Counted from the stretch's first letter, positions 13,334-23,879 are shown. The stretch is DNA of 64,000 bases from Dryocosmus kuriphilus (GCA_038277395.1 CM076193.1:151411347-151475346), one strand, 5' to 3'. Notes: a model not told the origin generated them from the sequence alone. Made by a program: numbers and translations.

Positions 13334-13370
13334 CTTGAAAAAGACCCGCATTAGAGGTCGAAACGTCGAA
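13334..13370 (+). other. hammerhead-like hairpin/GAAAC motif, PLE1 right end
   Basis: CTTGAAAAAGACC, a loop, then GGTCGAAACGTC: a 4-bp GACC/GGTC stem followed by GAAAC. Hammerhead ribozymes are established components of Penelope-like elements. Here the GAAA box and stem II are visible, but the CUGANGA box is degenerate, so activity is doubtful. Confidence 0.45.
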
Positions 13371-13542
13371 ATATTATGACTTTTAATATATTTTGACTAT
13401 TTATTCTAAAGATTAATTGTTTTTATTATATGACTGTAAGACCAACGAAACATTTACATATTATTTAATTCCAACGGTCGAAGAAAGAAGACGTCATAAC
13501 CTCCAAAGTTATGTTTATATTTTAATGTTCACCATTTTTGAA

Positions 13543-13579
13543 TTGATAAGGACTACCGGAGCGTAGTCGAAACGTTAAC
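13543..13579 (+). other. second hammerhead-like motif beyond PLE1
   Basis: TTGATAAGGACTAC, a CGGAGC loop, then GTAGTCGAAACGTT: a 6-bp perfect stem followed by GAAAC and preceded by TTGATAA. This resembles CUGAUGA with two changes. It probably marks the end of another, otherwise eroded PLE. Confidence 0.4.
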
Positions 13580-13679
13580 TTGAGGGAAATCTCAACTTAA
13601 TAAAACTGACCAGTGGTCAAAAAACTTCCACTCCTTTAAAAATATAATTATGATTAAGTTAATCGTCCATTTAATCACT

Positions 13680-14100
13680 GTTGTTGGAATCGGACCTTAG
13701 AGTTTTGGACGTCTGTAAAAGTGAATTTGCAAGGTGTGGGTTCAGGCAGGCGCACCCTGGTTGTCTCGAGGTGTGGACCTGGTTCCGCCTGGTCTTATGT
13801 GGTCTGGTGACGTGTGTAGGCCGTCACAGGAACTCGCGAAAGAGATCTCAGCAGCTACGAGGTCTGCGGTTTCCGCTCCGTAAACCGAAAAAAAATTAAC
13901 GCCAGAGCGTAAATGAAAGCTCGCAGCTTACCTAACCTGACCTCAGTCTAAAAGACTTTAATGTCGAACCATAACCACCAACCAGATAAACGAGAAATCG
14001 AAAGCTGGTTAACCCACGCTTTCTGGCCTACACAAACCACTTTGCCCTCAATCTTCTCTGCAACTCCATTTTTTGACCATTTTTAATTTTTTTTTTCGGT
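13680..14100. other. low-copy, GC-richer segment; no gene recognised
   Basis: More balanced composition than its neighbours. A 72-codon open frame at 13681-13899 resembles no family I know and has no clear start context or splice sites. A small hairpin (GCCCGA, CTTTC, TCGGGC) lies near 14136. It could be a remnant exon or ordinary intron. Confidence 0.3.
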
Positions 14101-14279
14101 CCCCAAATTCATCAAAATAGGCTGGGCTCGACTCGCCCGACTTTCTCGGGCATTTTTGCGAATTTTGGCAACTTTTTGAAGATAAATGCTTTAAGCGATT
14201 TCTTTTTCAAACTTTTTATTTGTTTATCTCAATAGTCTACGCAGTTTCAATTTAAATCAGATTGAAAGTTTCAAAATTG

Positions 14280-14580
14280 AAATTCAGTATATAAAAAAAA
14301 AATGTAATTTCCAAGTCTCTTTAATTTTTTAAGGTTTTAATTTTGAAGATTTTTAATTTTTTAATAGCTTTAAATTGGAAATCTTTCCAATTTATTGGGA
14401 ATGCTTTCAACTTTGAAGGGTTTCCCAGTTGCTATTTCTTCGATAATTCAGACGGGTCAACCACTCAATTTGGATGTACGAGGATTATCTTCTCAAAGAA
14501 TACTTCGGAATACTTGAGAATATTGGTGAATACTTCAGAATACTTAGGAATATTTCGGAATATATTTCAATGCAAATCAC
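14280..14580. repeat. degenerate AT-rich and GAATACTT-type repeats
   Basis: The first half resembles the degenerate sequence at 1-560. The second half (about 14490-14560) is a short tandem run of GAATACTT(C/G/A)(G/A) units spaced 12-18 bases apart. Confidence 0.45.
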
Positions 14581-14582
14581 GG

Positions 14583-14855
14583 AATTGTGAGTAAAGATTT
14601 CGTCGGTCTTGCAGCCAATTTATTGCAGAATGTAGAAAATAGAATGTAGAAAATCAAACGAAGAGGTGATGAAAAAAAATCAATTTAATGGTCAAAAAGG
14701 TCCTTGACAATTTCTTCGACGTTTCGACACACAAGGACCTTTTTGACCATTAAATTGATTTTTTTTCATCACCTCTTCGTTTGATTTTCTACATTCTATT
14801 TTCTACATTCTGCAATAAATTGGCTGCAAGACCGACGAAATCTTTACTCACAATT
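14583..14855. mobile_element. perfect foldback: 124-bp arms, 25-bp spacer (PLE-terminus derived)
   Basis: 14583-14706 is the exact reverse complement of 14732-14855 at every position I checked, including an 8-base homopolymer. The spacer and inner arm contain GTGTCGAAACGTCG on the minus strand, the same hairpin/GAAAC motif found at PLE ends. The outer part (AAGACCGACGAAATCTTTAC) resembles the PLE1 terminus. The element is therefore a head-to-head pair of PLE termini. Confidence 0.85.
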
Positions 14856-14929
14856 TTAAATATTCACAGTCGACATAAGAATATCAGTATTTATCAATAC
14901 TGTTTCAAAATCACGGAATACTTAAAATG

Positions 14930-17690
14930 TGTAGAAATATGTAGGAATTTCGGAAAATTTCAAGGATTTTAATTATTTAAGAGGTTTCAAATAATTCCGC
15001 GAGATCAAGGACATATAATTTTCAGTAAATCCATATTTCGAAAATTTTAAAGGAATTTTACAAGATATAAAAGATTTCATAGAGTGTTTAAGGATATTAT
15101 TTGTTTTAAAAGATTCAAAAAGATTTCAAGGGATTACAGAAGAAAGTAACATATTTCAAATGGTTTATAAGGATTTCAAGGGGTTTAAAAGAATTTTCCA
15201 AGAATTTTTTAAGACTTTAAGGAACTTCTATAGGGATTTTAATGGACTAAAGGAATTTCGAGGAGTTTTAGAAGATCTAAAGGTTTCAAAAGATTTTAAA
15301 GGTTTCAAAACCACAAAATTGAAGGGACTTTCAAAGATTTTAATGGAATTTATTCATGGGGTTTGAAAGGATTCCTTGCGATCAAGGGATTTTACGGAAT
15401 CTCAGAGGATTTCAAAGATCTTAAGGAATTTAGAAAATTTCAAGGAAATTTTAAGAATTTCAAAGACATATAATTTTCAATGAATCTGAATTTCGAAAAT
15501 TTTAAAGGAAATGAAAAAAAAAAAATGACTTTAAAGGATTTTTAGGATTTTCAAGGATATTCTTGATTTTAAATGATTTAAAAACATTTCAAGGGATTCA
15601 AGAAGAAAGTAAAATATTTCAAGTCATTTATAAAGATTTCAAGAGTTCTAAAGAATTTTTTAGTTTTTTTTTTTTAAAGCTGTCAAAGGATTCCAGAAGA
15701 AAGTAAAATGTTTCAAATGACTTATAAGGATTTCAAGGGGTTTTAAAGAATTTTCCAAGAATTTTTTAAGATTCTGAGGGACTTCTATAGGGATTTCAAT
15801 GGATTAAAGGAATTCCAAGGAGTTTTAGAAGATTAAAAGGTTTCAAAAGATTTCAAAGGTTTCAAAGCCACAAAATTGAAGGGACTTTCAAAGATTTTAA
15901 GGGAATTTATTCAAGGGGTTTTAAAAGATTTCACGAGATCGAGGGATTTTACAGAATCTTAGAGGATTTCAAAGCTCTTTTGGAATTTAGAAAATTTCAA
16001 GGAAATTTTAAGGATTTCAAAGACATATAATTTTCAATGAATTCAAATTTTGAAAATTTTAAAGGAATTTTACAAGACATAAAGGATTTCATAAGATTTT
16101 CAAGGACATTATTTTGTTTTTAAAAGATTCAAAAAGATTTCAAGGGATTCCAGAAGAAAGTAAAATATTTCAAATGATTTATAAGGATTTCAAGGGGTTT
16201 TAAAGAATTTTCCAAGAATTTTTTAAGATTCTAAGAGACTTCTATAGAGACTTCATTAAAGAAATTTCAAGGAACTTTAGAAGATTTAAAGGTTTCAAAA
16301 CCACAAAATTGAAGGGACTTTCAAAGATTTTAAGGGAATTTATTCAAGGGGTTTTAAAAGATTTCACGGGGTCAAGGGATTTTACAGGATCTCAGAGGAT
16401 TTCAAAGCTCGTAAGGAATTTAGAAAATTTCAAGGAAATTTTAAGGATTTCAAAGACATATAATTTTTAATTATTCCAGATTTCGAAAATTGTAAATGAT
16501 TTTTACAAGATATAAAAGATTTTATAGAATTTTTAAGGATATTATTTCTTTTAAAAGATTCAAAAAGATTTCAAGGGATTCCAGAAGAAAGTAAAATATC
16601 TCAAATGATTTATAAGGATTTCAAGGGGTTTTAAAGAATTTTCCAAGAAATTTTTAAGATTCTAAGGGACTTCTATAGGGATTTCAATGGATTAAAGGAA
16701 TTTCAAGGAGTTTTAGAAGATTGAAAGGTTTCTAAAGATTTTAAAGGTTTCAAAACGACAAAATTGAAGGGACTTTCAAAGATTTTAAGGGAATTTATTC
16801 AAGGGGTTTTAAAATATTTCACGAGGTCAAGGGATTTTACAGGGTCTCAGAGCATTTCAAAGCTCTTAAAGAATTTGGAAAATTTCAAGGAAATTTTAAG
16901 GATTTCAAAGACATATAATTTTCAATGAATCCAAATTTCGAAAATTTGAAGGAATTTTACAAGATATAAAAGATTTCATAGAATGTTTAAGGATATTATT
17001 TGTTTTAAAAGATTCAAAAAAATTTCAAGGGATTACAGAAGAAATTAAAATATTTCAAATGATTTATAAGGATTTCAAGGGGTTTTCAAGAATTTTCCAA
17101 GAAATTTTTAAGATTTTAAGGGACTTCTATAGGGATTTCAACAGATGAAAGGAATTTCAAGGAGTTTTAGAAGACTTAAAGGTTTCTAAATATTTTGAAG
17201 GTTTCAAAACGACAAAATTGAAGGGACTTTCAAAGATTTTAAGGGAATTTATTCAAGGGGTTTTAAAAGATTTCACGAGATCAAGGGATTTTATAGAATC
17301 TCAGAGGATTATAAAGTCTTTAATGAATTAAAAAAATATTAAGGAAATTTCAAGGATTTCAAAGAAATATGATTTTAAATGAATCCAAATTTCCAAAATT
17401 TTAAAGGAATTTAAGAAAATGTCTTTAAAGGATTTAATAGGATTTTCCAGGATATTATTGATTTTAAATGATTTTAAAAAATTCCAAAGGATTCAAGAAG
17501 AAAGTAAAATATTTCAAGTCATTTATAAATATTTCAAGTGTTTTAAACAATTTGGTAGCTTTTTTTTTAAGGTTTCAAGGGATTTTAAAGACTTCTCTAA
17601 GGATGTAAAAGATTCTAAGGGATTTCAAAGAATTGAAAAAATTCAAAGGACTTTTTCTTTAAATATACGATATTTGAAAGTAAAATATTT
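14930..17690 (+). repeat. satellite B, ~450-bp tandem units
   Basis: The landmark GAAGGGACTTTCAAAGATTT occurs at about 15321, 15878, 16311, 16765 and 17220, giving spacings near 557, 433, 454 and 455. The first interval carries an extra ~100 bp. Each unit is composed of short degenerate AAGGATTTCAAGGG-type words, showing origin from a shorter minisatellite. Open frames in it (Lys/Phe/Asp-rich) follow the repeat and are not genes. Confidence 0.85.
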
Positions 17691-17814
17691 GAATTCGGAT
17701 AAAGTTCCGTAAAGCGGATACCTCAAATTTCGTTGAGCCTACGTATACTTACGTATTTTGATGCGCTAATTACGAAAATCATACTGGAATTTGGCGTAAA
17801 TTAAATTTTCATGG

Positions 17815-18130
17815 TGAAAGCCACTTTTTCTGAGAAAAACGCTGATAAACACATTCGAAAAGATTAGAGTTGTGACCTAAAATATTTCGATGCGAAAAAA
17901 CAAAGGGTGCATTCCCGTGTGACGGAACGCATTTTCGTAACCAACCATTGGATGGGCGATCCCTCCCCCCAAAGTAACCTAGGAAAGAAGGACATGCGTG
18001 ACATAACGCATTTCTATGACCTGTCAATGAATTCGTACCCCCCCCCCCCCCCCCCCCACCTAACCTTGGAAAGAGTGGGCAAGCGTGACCAAACGCATTT
18101 TCATAACTTTCTTCTTCTTTTTCTTGTTTT
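17815..18130. repeat. two-to-three-copy ~90-bp repeat with poly-C tracts
   Basis: The block AACGCATTTTCGTAACC, a C-run, then CCTAGGAAAGAAGG is followed by AACGCATTTCTATGACC, a run of about 20 C (18038-18057), then CCTTGGAAAGAGTGG, then a third AACGCATTTTCATAAC. These are degenerate tandem copies. The C-run is prone to length error. Confidence 0.6.
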
Positions 18131-18268
18131 TCCGACGTAATCCTCTTTTTCTCGAAAAATAATGGTTTTAAAGAAGAATCAATTGTAAATGTTTCTTTAT
18201 GTCTTACAGTCAGATTAAAAAATTATTAAAACGAATTTTAAAAAAAAATATATTCGTAATTTATTGTG

Positions 18269-18303
18269 CGACGTTTCGACACTGGTTGCGTGTCATTTTC
18301 AAG
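18269..18303 (-). other. hammerhead-like hairpin/GAAAC motif, PLE2 left end
   Basis: On the minus strand CTTGAAAATGACAC, a loop, then GTGTCGAAACGTCG: a GACAC/GTGTC stem followed by GAAAC. The right-arm counterpart at 22367-22401 has TAAAC instead of GAAAC. Confidence 0.45.
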
Positions 18304-18748
18304 CACCTAAAAAGGTATTCAAATTAAGTAGTAAAATACTATCACTGAATACAATTTTACAATTTAGAAAAAGATTATATACCTTCAAAAATTATATGAT
18401 ATCATTGTAAGAAAAATATTTCGGAGCAATACATGTCAGCAATTCACAAGTCAAATCCTTTTTGTAAGTCAAAAATTTTTTAAAACATCAAGTCAATCAA
18501 CAAGAATGTGAAGTAAAAACGATTTTAGAAGCCCCAAAAGAATTGAAGGGACTTCACCATGATGACTACATTTTTAGAAAAATTTTGTTTGATAACGGCT
18601 ATGACAAGGGACAAGAAACAATGACGGTCATTTTGTAAAGTGAATACACAATGATACAGCATTAGGGCTAGTAACTAAGAACTACAAATGAGGATAGCGC
18701 GCCAAAGCAAGGGAATTTGAATTCGTAAATTATAAAAAAACATAAATA

Positions 18749-19886
18749 TTACAGAATACTCTGATACATTTTGTTGATATTTAAAATTTCATTCTGTAAA
18801 TTAATTGAATCTCTATGAAATTTATTAATAAAAATAGATTCGATAATTTTTCTTTGATAAGTATTTTTCTCTTTAGCCAAAATTTTAATATTATTTAAAT
18901 CAAAGTCAAAATAATGATTATACTGTCAAGAATTTTGTGACAACCCCGCGTTTTGATTTCCAGTTGAACAATCCCTTCTATGCTCCGATATCCTAGTTTT
19001 CAACCTTCTACCGGTTTCACCGATACAGACTTTTTCGCAACCTTTACATTTTATCAAATAAACAACGCCAGACAAAATTTCCAATGCTATATACGTCTTT
19101 CTTTTTTAGTAAATATTTATCAAGTGTGTTACAATTTTTGAAATAAAGATTTATATTAAATTGCTTTAATGAACGTCTTAAACGTTCAGAGAGACCTTGA
19201 ATATACGGTAAAGTAACTTTTAAATCAAAAGCATTATAATTATCAACCCATTTATTTTTCTTGCTAGAAGCATTATAAATTTCATGAATTCGTTTCTTAA
19301 TAACAGCATTTATTAAGGAAATCGGATAGTTATTGTTTAACAAAGTAATTTTTAATTGACTCAAATTTTCTTCCCTGAATTTCATATCGCTTAATTTAAC
19401 GCACCTATCGATTAAGCCTTTAATTAGGCTTACTTTATTACCAAAAGAATGATGCGAATTGTAATTTAAATACCTCCCTGACCATGAAGGTTTTTTAAAC
19501 CAATTTGTTATTAAATCACCATCAGAAGTTTTTACAATTTTTAAGTCCAGATAATTAATCGAGTTGTTTTGTTCAATCTCATATGTAAAACTTATATAAT
19601 CCCCTATATCGTTGAAGACATTCACAAAAATGTTAATTTTATCGGTAGGAATAATCGCTAAGACATCATCAACATAGCGTTTATACAAAATTGGTATGAA
19701 ATCCAACTTTTCAAAAGCTCTTTTTTCCGCATCTTCTAAAACCAAGTTTGAAACAACTGGAGATAAAGGTAAACCTATTGGGCAACCTACTAGCTGCTTA
19801 TAATATTTATTATTAAAAGAAAAAACCATATTATTGAAAATTGTTCCAGTAGCTATTAAAAATTCATTTTTAGTTATTTTTGTTAA
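18749..19886 (-). pseudogene. PLE2 left arm: RT (partial) - GIY-YIG endonuclease pseudogene
   Basis: The minus-strand frame keeps RT motif B (GCPIGLPLSPVVSNLVLED), motif C (YKRYVDDVLAI) and the RT thumb/linker as one open stretch (19044-19829). Then a one-base insertion near 19090 shifts the frame just before the endonuclease. The endonuclease is recognisable in another frame (KVCIGETGRRLKTRISEHRRDC-like, about 18960-19050), with a TGA replacing the conserved Trp of the SQHSW motif near 18938. Motif B has Met-Gly changed to Ile-Gly and Ser changed to Leu, so the RT would probably be impaired even if full length. Confidence 0.88.
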
Positions 19887-20314
19887 AATATGGTTTTTTC
19901 TTTTAATAATAAATATTATAAGCAGGTAGCAGGTTGCCTAATGGGTTCACCTTTATCTCCAGTTGTTTCAAACTTGGTTTTAGAAGATGTGGAAAAAAGA
20001 GCTTTTGAAAAGTTGGATTTCATACCAATTTTGTATAAACGCTATGTTGATGATGTCTTAGCGATTATTCCTACCGATAAAATTAACATTTTTATGAATG
20101 TCTTCAACGATATAGAGGATTCTATAAGTTTTACATGGGAGATTGAACAAAACAACTCGATTAATTATCTGGACTTAAAAATTGTAAAAACTTCTGATGG
20201 TGATTTAATAACAAATTGGTTTAAAAAACCCTTCATGGTCAGGGAGGTATTTAAATTACAATTCGCATCATTCTTTTTGTAATAAAGTAAGCCTAATTAA
20301 AGGCTTAATCGATA

Positions 20315-21270
20315 CACGCAAAAAAGTAAATGGCACAATGTAATTCGAAATCAGAGCAAAGAGTGCTATTTTGAAATGGCTGATTTGAACTCTGAAAAGT
20401 CATTTAGCAGCTTTTACTATTTCTGAAAAAAAAGCGATTCAGAATAAAAGAGTACTACTTCAAATGGTAAAATTCACAACGTAATTTCGAATCCCGGCCA
20501 GGTTGCCCTGCTTGTATCCGGAATCCGGCCAGGCTATACACGGTCGCATCCCGGATACAAATAGTCGGGATCCGACCGGTTTTTAACAATGTAATATAAC
20601 GAAAAATTTACAAAAAAAATTGTTTTTAATATAATCACTGCACTTAATTTATGTTTCAAATTACACAATCACGTGCACGGTCTCTTACACATAATCGCAC
20701 GCCCAAACGCTTCGGAAAATGGCACTCGCTGCGGATTCGAACCCCCGACCTAACCATCCTGAAACCTAATACGCACGCACTAACCGACTGATCTATTTAA
20801 CCGCTTGCACTTTGTGGACAAAATCTCAGCTAAGCTTTTTCGCTGAAATACCATTTTACTATTTCTAAATGGTACTTTTTGACTCGTCTTCGAGTTGACC
20901 CTTACTATTTAAAACTAACGCCGGAGAGTACGATCTTCAAATGGTAATTTTTGACATTCCGTTTAGTCAAAACCGCTAAGAAATGTAGTTTTTATTACTT
21001 GACATATTTCGTTACTTTATGTAAATGGTATTTTCAGCTATTTTATTGGCTTAGAATTATGATTTAAATAGTAATCTTGAGAAAGTGTCAAAAAATCAAA
21101 ATGCAAATTGTATTTTAAGCTACTTTTTTTGTCGCAAGTTATCATTTATATAGTAATCTCGAGTAAGTGGCAAAAATTTAAAATAAAAATAGTAATTTTT
21201 AACACTTATATTGATTTTCGCAACAAAAATAGTAATTACTGCCATTTACTCAAACACTCTTTTTTCCGTG
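20315..21270. mobile_element. 956-bp non-autonomous insertion, TA target duplication, imperfect TIRs
   Basis: The left PLE2 arm preserves the empty site (CGATAGGTGCG). In the right arm the same site reads CGATA, insert, TAGGTGTG, so TA (20313-20314 and 21271-21272) is duplicated. The ends are CACGCAAAAAAG and, inverted, CACGGAAAAAAG; TAAATGGCA follows on both sides with a ~9-base offset. TAAATGGTA-like words recur inside in both orientations. No transposase is encoded. The TA duplication fits Tc1/mariner-like mobilisation, but the family is not identified. Confidence 0.75.
20730..20797 (-). other. tRNA-like sequence with A and B boxes (SINE-type pol III promoter)
   Basis: On the minus strand TAGATCAGTCGG (20784-20795) matches the A-box consensus with one mismatch. 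GGTCGGGGGTTCGAATCC (20733-20750) is a canonical T-arm/B box. The spacing (~34 bases between boxes) fits a tRNA-derived pol III promoter. I cannot form a clean cloverleaf with an anticodon arm, so I call it SINE-like rather than a tRNA gene. Confidence 0.6.
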
Positions 21271-22366
21271 TAGGTGTGTTAAATTAAGCGATACAAAATT
21301 CAGGGAAGAAAATTTGAGTCAATTCAAAATTACTTTGTTAAACAATAACTATCCGATTTCCTTAATAAATGCTGTTATTAAGAAACGAATTCATGAAATT
21401 TATAATGCTTCTAGCAAGAAAAATAAATGGGTTGATAATTATAATGCTTTTGATTTAAAAGTTACTTTACCGTATATTCAAGGTCTCTCTGAACGTTTAA
21501 GACGTTCATTAAAGCAATTTAATATAAATCTTTATTTCAAAAATTGTAACACACTTGATAAATATTTACTAAAAAAGAAGGATGTAGATAGCATTGAAAA
21601 TTTGTCTGGCGTTGTAAATGGATAAAATGTAAAGGTTGCGAAAAAGTCTGTATCGGTGAAACCGGTAGAAGGTTGAAAACTAGGATATCGGAGCATAGAA
21701 GGGATTGTTCAACTGGAAATCAAAACACGGGGTTGTCACAACATTCTTGACAGTATAATCATTATTTTGATTTTGATTTAAATAATATTAAAATTCTGGC
21801 TAAAGAGAAAAATACCTATCAAAGAAAAATTATCGAATCTATTTTTCTTAATAAATTTCATAGAGATTCAATTAATTTACAGAATGAAATTTTAAATATC
21901 AACAAAATGTATCAGAGTATTCTGTAATATTTATGTGAATTTATGAATTCAAATTCCCTTGCTTTGGCGCGCTATTCTCATTTGTAGTTCTTAGTTACTA
22001 GCCCTAATGCTGTAGATCATTGTGTATTCACTTTACAAAATGACCGTCATTGTTTGTTGTCCCTTGTCATAGCCGTTATCAAGCAAAATTTTTCTAAAAA
22101 TGTAGTCATCATGGTGAAGTCCCTTCAATTTTTTTGGGGCTTCTAAAATCGTTTTTACTTCACATTCTCGTTGATTGACTTGATGTTTTAAAAAAATTTT
22201 GACTTACAAAAAGGATTTGACTTGTGAATTGCTGACATGTATTGCTCCGAAATATTTTTCTTACAACGATATCATATAATTTTTGAAGGTATATAATCTT
22301 TTTCGGAATTGTAAAATTGTATTCAGTGATATTATTTTACTACTTAATTTGTATACTTTTTAGGTG

Positions 22367-22401
22367 CTTGAAAATGACACACAACCAGTGTCTAAACGTC
22401 G
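22367..22401 (+). other. hammerhead-like motif, PLE2 right end (GAAAC changed to TAAAC)
   Basis: CTTGAAAATGACAC, a loop, then GTGTCTAAACGTCG. It is the same structure as the left arm but with the first G of GAAA mutated to T. Confidence 0.4.
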
Positions 22402-22494
22402 CATAATAAATTACGAATATATTTTTTAAAATTCGTTTTAATAATTTCTTAATCTGACCGTAAGGCATAAAGAAACATTTACAATTGATTGTAC

Positions 22495-22870
22495 TTCGTC
22501 GGTCTACATAATATTAATAGATTTGTATACAAATCTTTATATATTTAGAGAAGAAGTATATAAAACAAAAAAGATCTATTTACATTGCATCTACACAGTT
22601 GCATCTGCGCGTTCACATGCGCACTAGAATAACAGAAACTGCGCGCGACACTAAAGCGCATGATCAGCTTAGATTCAAAATTACTCTATTTAGAGTCAAC
22701 TTTTACTCTAGCATTCGAGTAAATGCGTTTACTCGACCCTTTGGAGTAAAAATTTGACTCGAACAACAAAGAGTAGAAAAAATACTCTATTAGAGTCATT
22801 ATTGCATCTATAGAGTCAATCGCTATTGAATTCGAATTAAGAGTCAAAAATTGACTCTAAGGAATTTAGA
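22495..22870. repeat. short repeats of AGAGTCAA/TTGACTCT
   Basis: About a dozen GAGTCAA/GAGTAAA and inverse TTGACTC/TTTACTC words occur in 22660-22865, many as inverted pairs. A perfect palindrome AGATTTGTATACAAATCT lies near 22528. It resembles a small MITE, but I could not define its ends. Confidence 0.4.
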
Positions 22871-22986
22871 GAGTATGCCTGGACTATTCTGGAACCAATG
22901 TCAGACACCAGTTTAAAAAAATGATCAATTAATCTTTCAACGGCATCATTTCTTCGAAGATAGTTCGCACCTGTGGCAATATGGAA
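22861..22986 (-). pseudogene. 42-codon coding-like fragment of unknown family
   Basis: On the minus strand this stretch reads openly with protein-like composition (including ATGANYLRRNDAVERLIDHF and FKLVSDIGSRIVQAYSL). It is followed by a stop about 7 codons later inside the GAGTC repeats. An AG (TTGCCACAG) lies just inside its upstream side, so it could be a remnant exon or a transposon fragment. I do not recognise the family. Confidence 0.3.
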
Positions 22987-23753
22987 TCAGCTTCTGCTAT
23001 CTCAAACTCACAGCTAATAAATCAAACTCCCCGAAACAAAAATCGATCCTTTTCGCATAATTACAAGCTGAAACAAATGCGAGGGGAGGATGAATATGGC
23101 AAGAGACGTAGAATGTTCCTTGGAAGTATGAAAGGAAGATCAAAGATATTGGTTTTCAGAGGGACAACCAGTCCAGTGCGAGGATTACATATTAACGAAG
23201 GTTACAAATAAAATAAATGAGAGGCTTGTGTAGGCAGAACGTGCTTATGCTTACGCCTACAACTCAAGAGCGAATCGAGAAATCAGAAGTTAAAGGGGAA
23301 GGAAGAAATTGAGAAGAACTCGAGAAGAGTCACAGGAAACATATTTTCTCGAATAAAGGCAAAAAGAAGTTCCAGCAAGATAATAATTTACATTTAAGAT
23401 GACAATATCGTTTGAAAGTTTCTGAGTTAGTAAGAAAATTACAAGGCTCCAATTTTTGAAGCTTTTTTTTTATGATTTTATACTATTCAGGGCTCAGATT
23501 GTCGTATTAAATGACAAAAAAAATTCGCAAAAAGTCGGATGAAATTTTCGAAGAAGATTATGCAAAAAAGGTAGCATTTTCGGGAAACCAAAATTCTCAT
23601 AGAACTTGCCTTACTTTTCAAATGAATTGCCTCTTTTGTTGCCTTAATTCTGAAATTTTGTTAATCTAAAGGTTTTCAAATTAATTTGAAAAACTTGAAA
23701 GTAATATTTCTCAAACTCAGTCAGAATTTTAAAAGTATCGCCGAGTAAGAAAA
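22987..23753. other. low-copy stretch, no gene recognised
   Basis: A 76-codon open frame (22981-23211, plus) is Lys/Arg-rich with no motif I know. The rest is AT-rich with purine-rich patches (about 23290-23350). Confidence 0.3.
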
Positions 23754-23812
23754 CAGTCCCGTTATGATCCCATTCGGATGTCGGATAAAGTTTCACTAAA
23801 TTATTGGGTATT
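23754..23812 (+). repeat. left inverted terminus of the satellite-bearing element
   Basis: It pairs with 35089-35146 with roughly three-quarters identity over ~57 bases by eye. Confidence 0.6.
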
Positions 23813-23879
23813 TTCTTTTCTTAAATTTTTCTAAAAGATCTTATAGGGACAGAAGTGCAAGAAAAGTTCCATGAGATTT

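Larger units (their letters stand above)
9239..13468. mobile_element. Penelope-like retroelement, head-to-head inverted dimer (PLE1)
   Basis: The left end (minus orientation) and right end (plus orientation) are inverted copies of each other: the terminal segment at about 9239-9365 is the reverse complement of about 13330-13460. The right copy carries reverse transcriptase and GIY-YIG endonuclease pseudogene sequence, the hallmark pair of Penelope-like elements. The left copy holds only the first ~400 bp of the reading frame fused to the last ~850 bp of the element. The two copies meet at a (TA)n tract (about 10497-10548). I could not define a target-site duplication. Confidence 0.85.
19888..21927 (+). 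pseudogene. PLE2 right arm: RT (partial) - endonuclease pseudogene, split by an insertion
   Basis: It matches the left arm: RT motif B (GCLMGSPLSPVVSNLVLED) and motif C (YVDDVLAI) lie in 19890-20282, then a frameshift near 20232 (a one-base change before the conserved WSGRYL), then the 956-bp insertion. The linker resumes at about 21273 and reads openly over 21314-21625. A one-base loss near 21615 shifts the frame before the GIY-YIG domain (about 21625-21720), and the same TGA-for-Trp lesion as in the left arm lies near 21748. The natural stop is at 21925-21927. Not functional. Confidence 0.88.
18176..22490. mobile_element. Penelope-like retroelement, head-to-head inverted dimer (PLE2)
   Basis: The left arm (18176-19886, minus) and right arm (19888-22490, plus) are inverted copies that both start inside the RT domain just upstream of motif B and run to the element's 3' terminus. 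The shared outer end is CAATTGATT. The arms are nearly identical apart from a 956-bp insertion in the right arm (20315-21270). Both arms lack the amino-terminal half and RT motif A, so they are 5'-truncated at nearly the same place. Confidence 0.85.

Noticed and set aside
13681..13899. 72-codon frame in a GC-richer segment as a host exon
   Set aside because: No family resemblance and no convincing splice sites; kept only as an unknown low-copy segment.
20730..20800. A functional tRNA gene
   Set aside because: The A and B boxes are present, but no clean cloverleaf or anticodon arm can be formed, and the sequence lies inside a transposon-like insertion.
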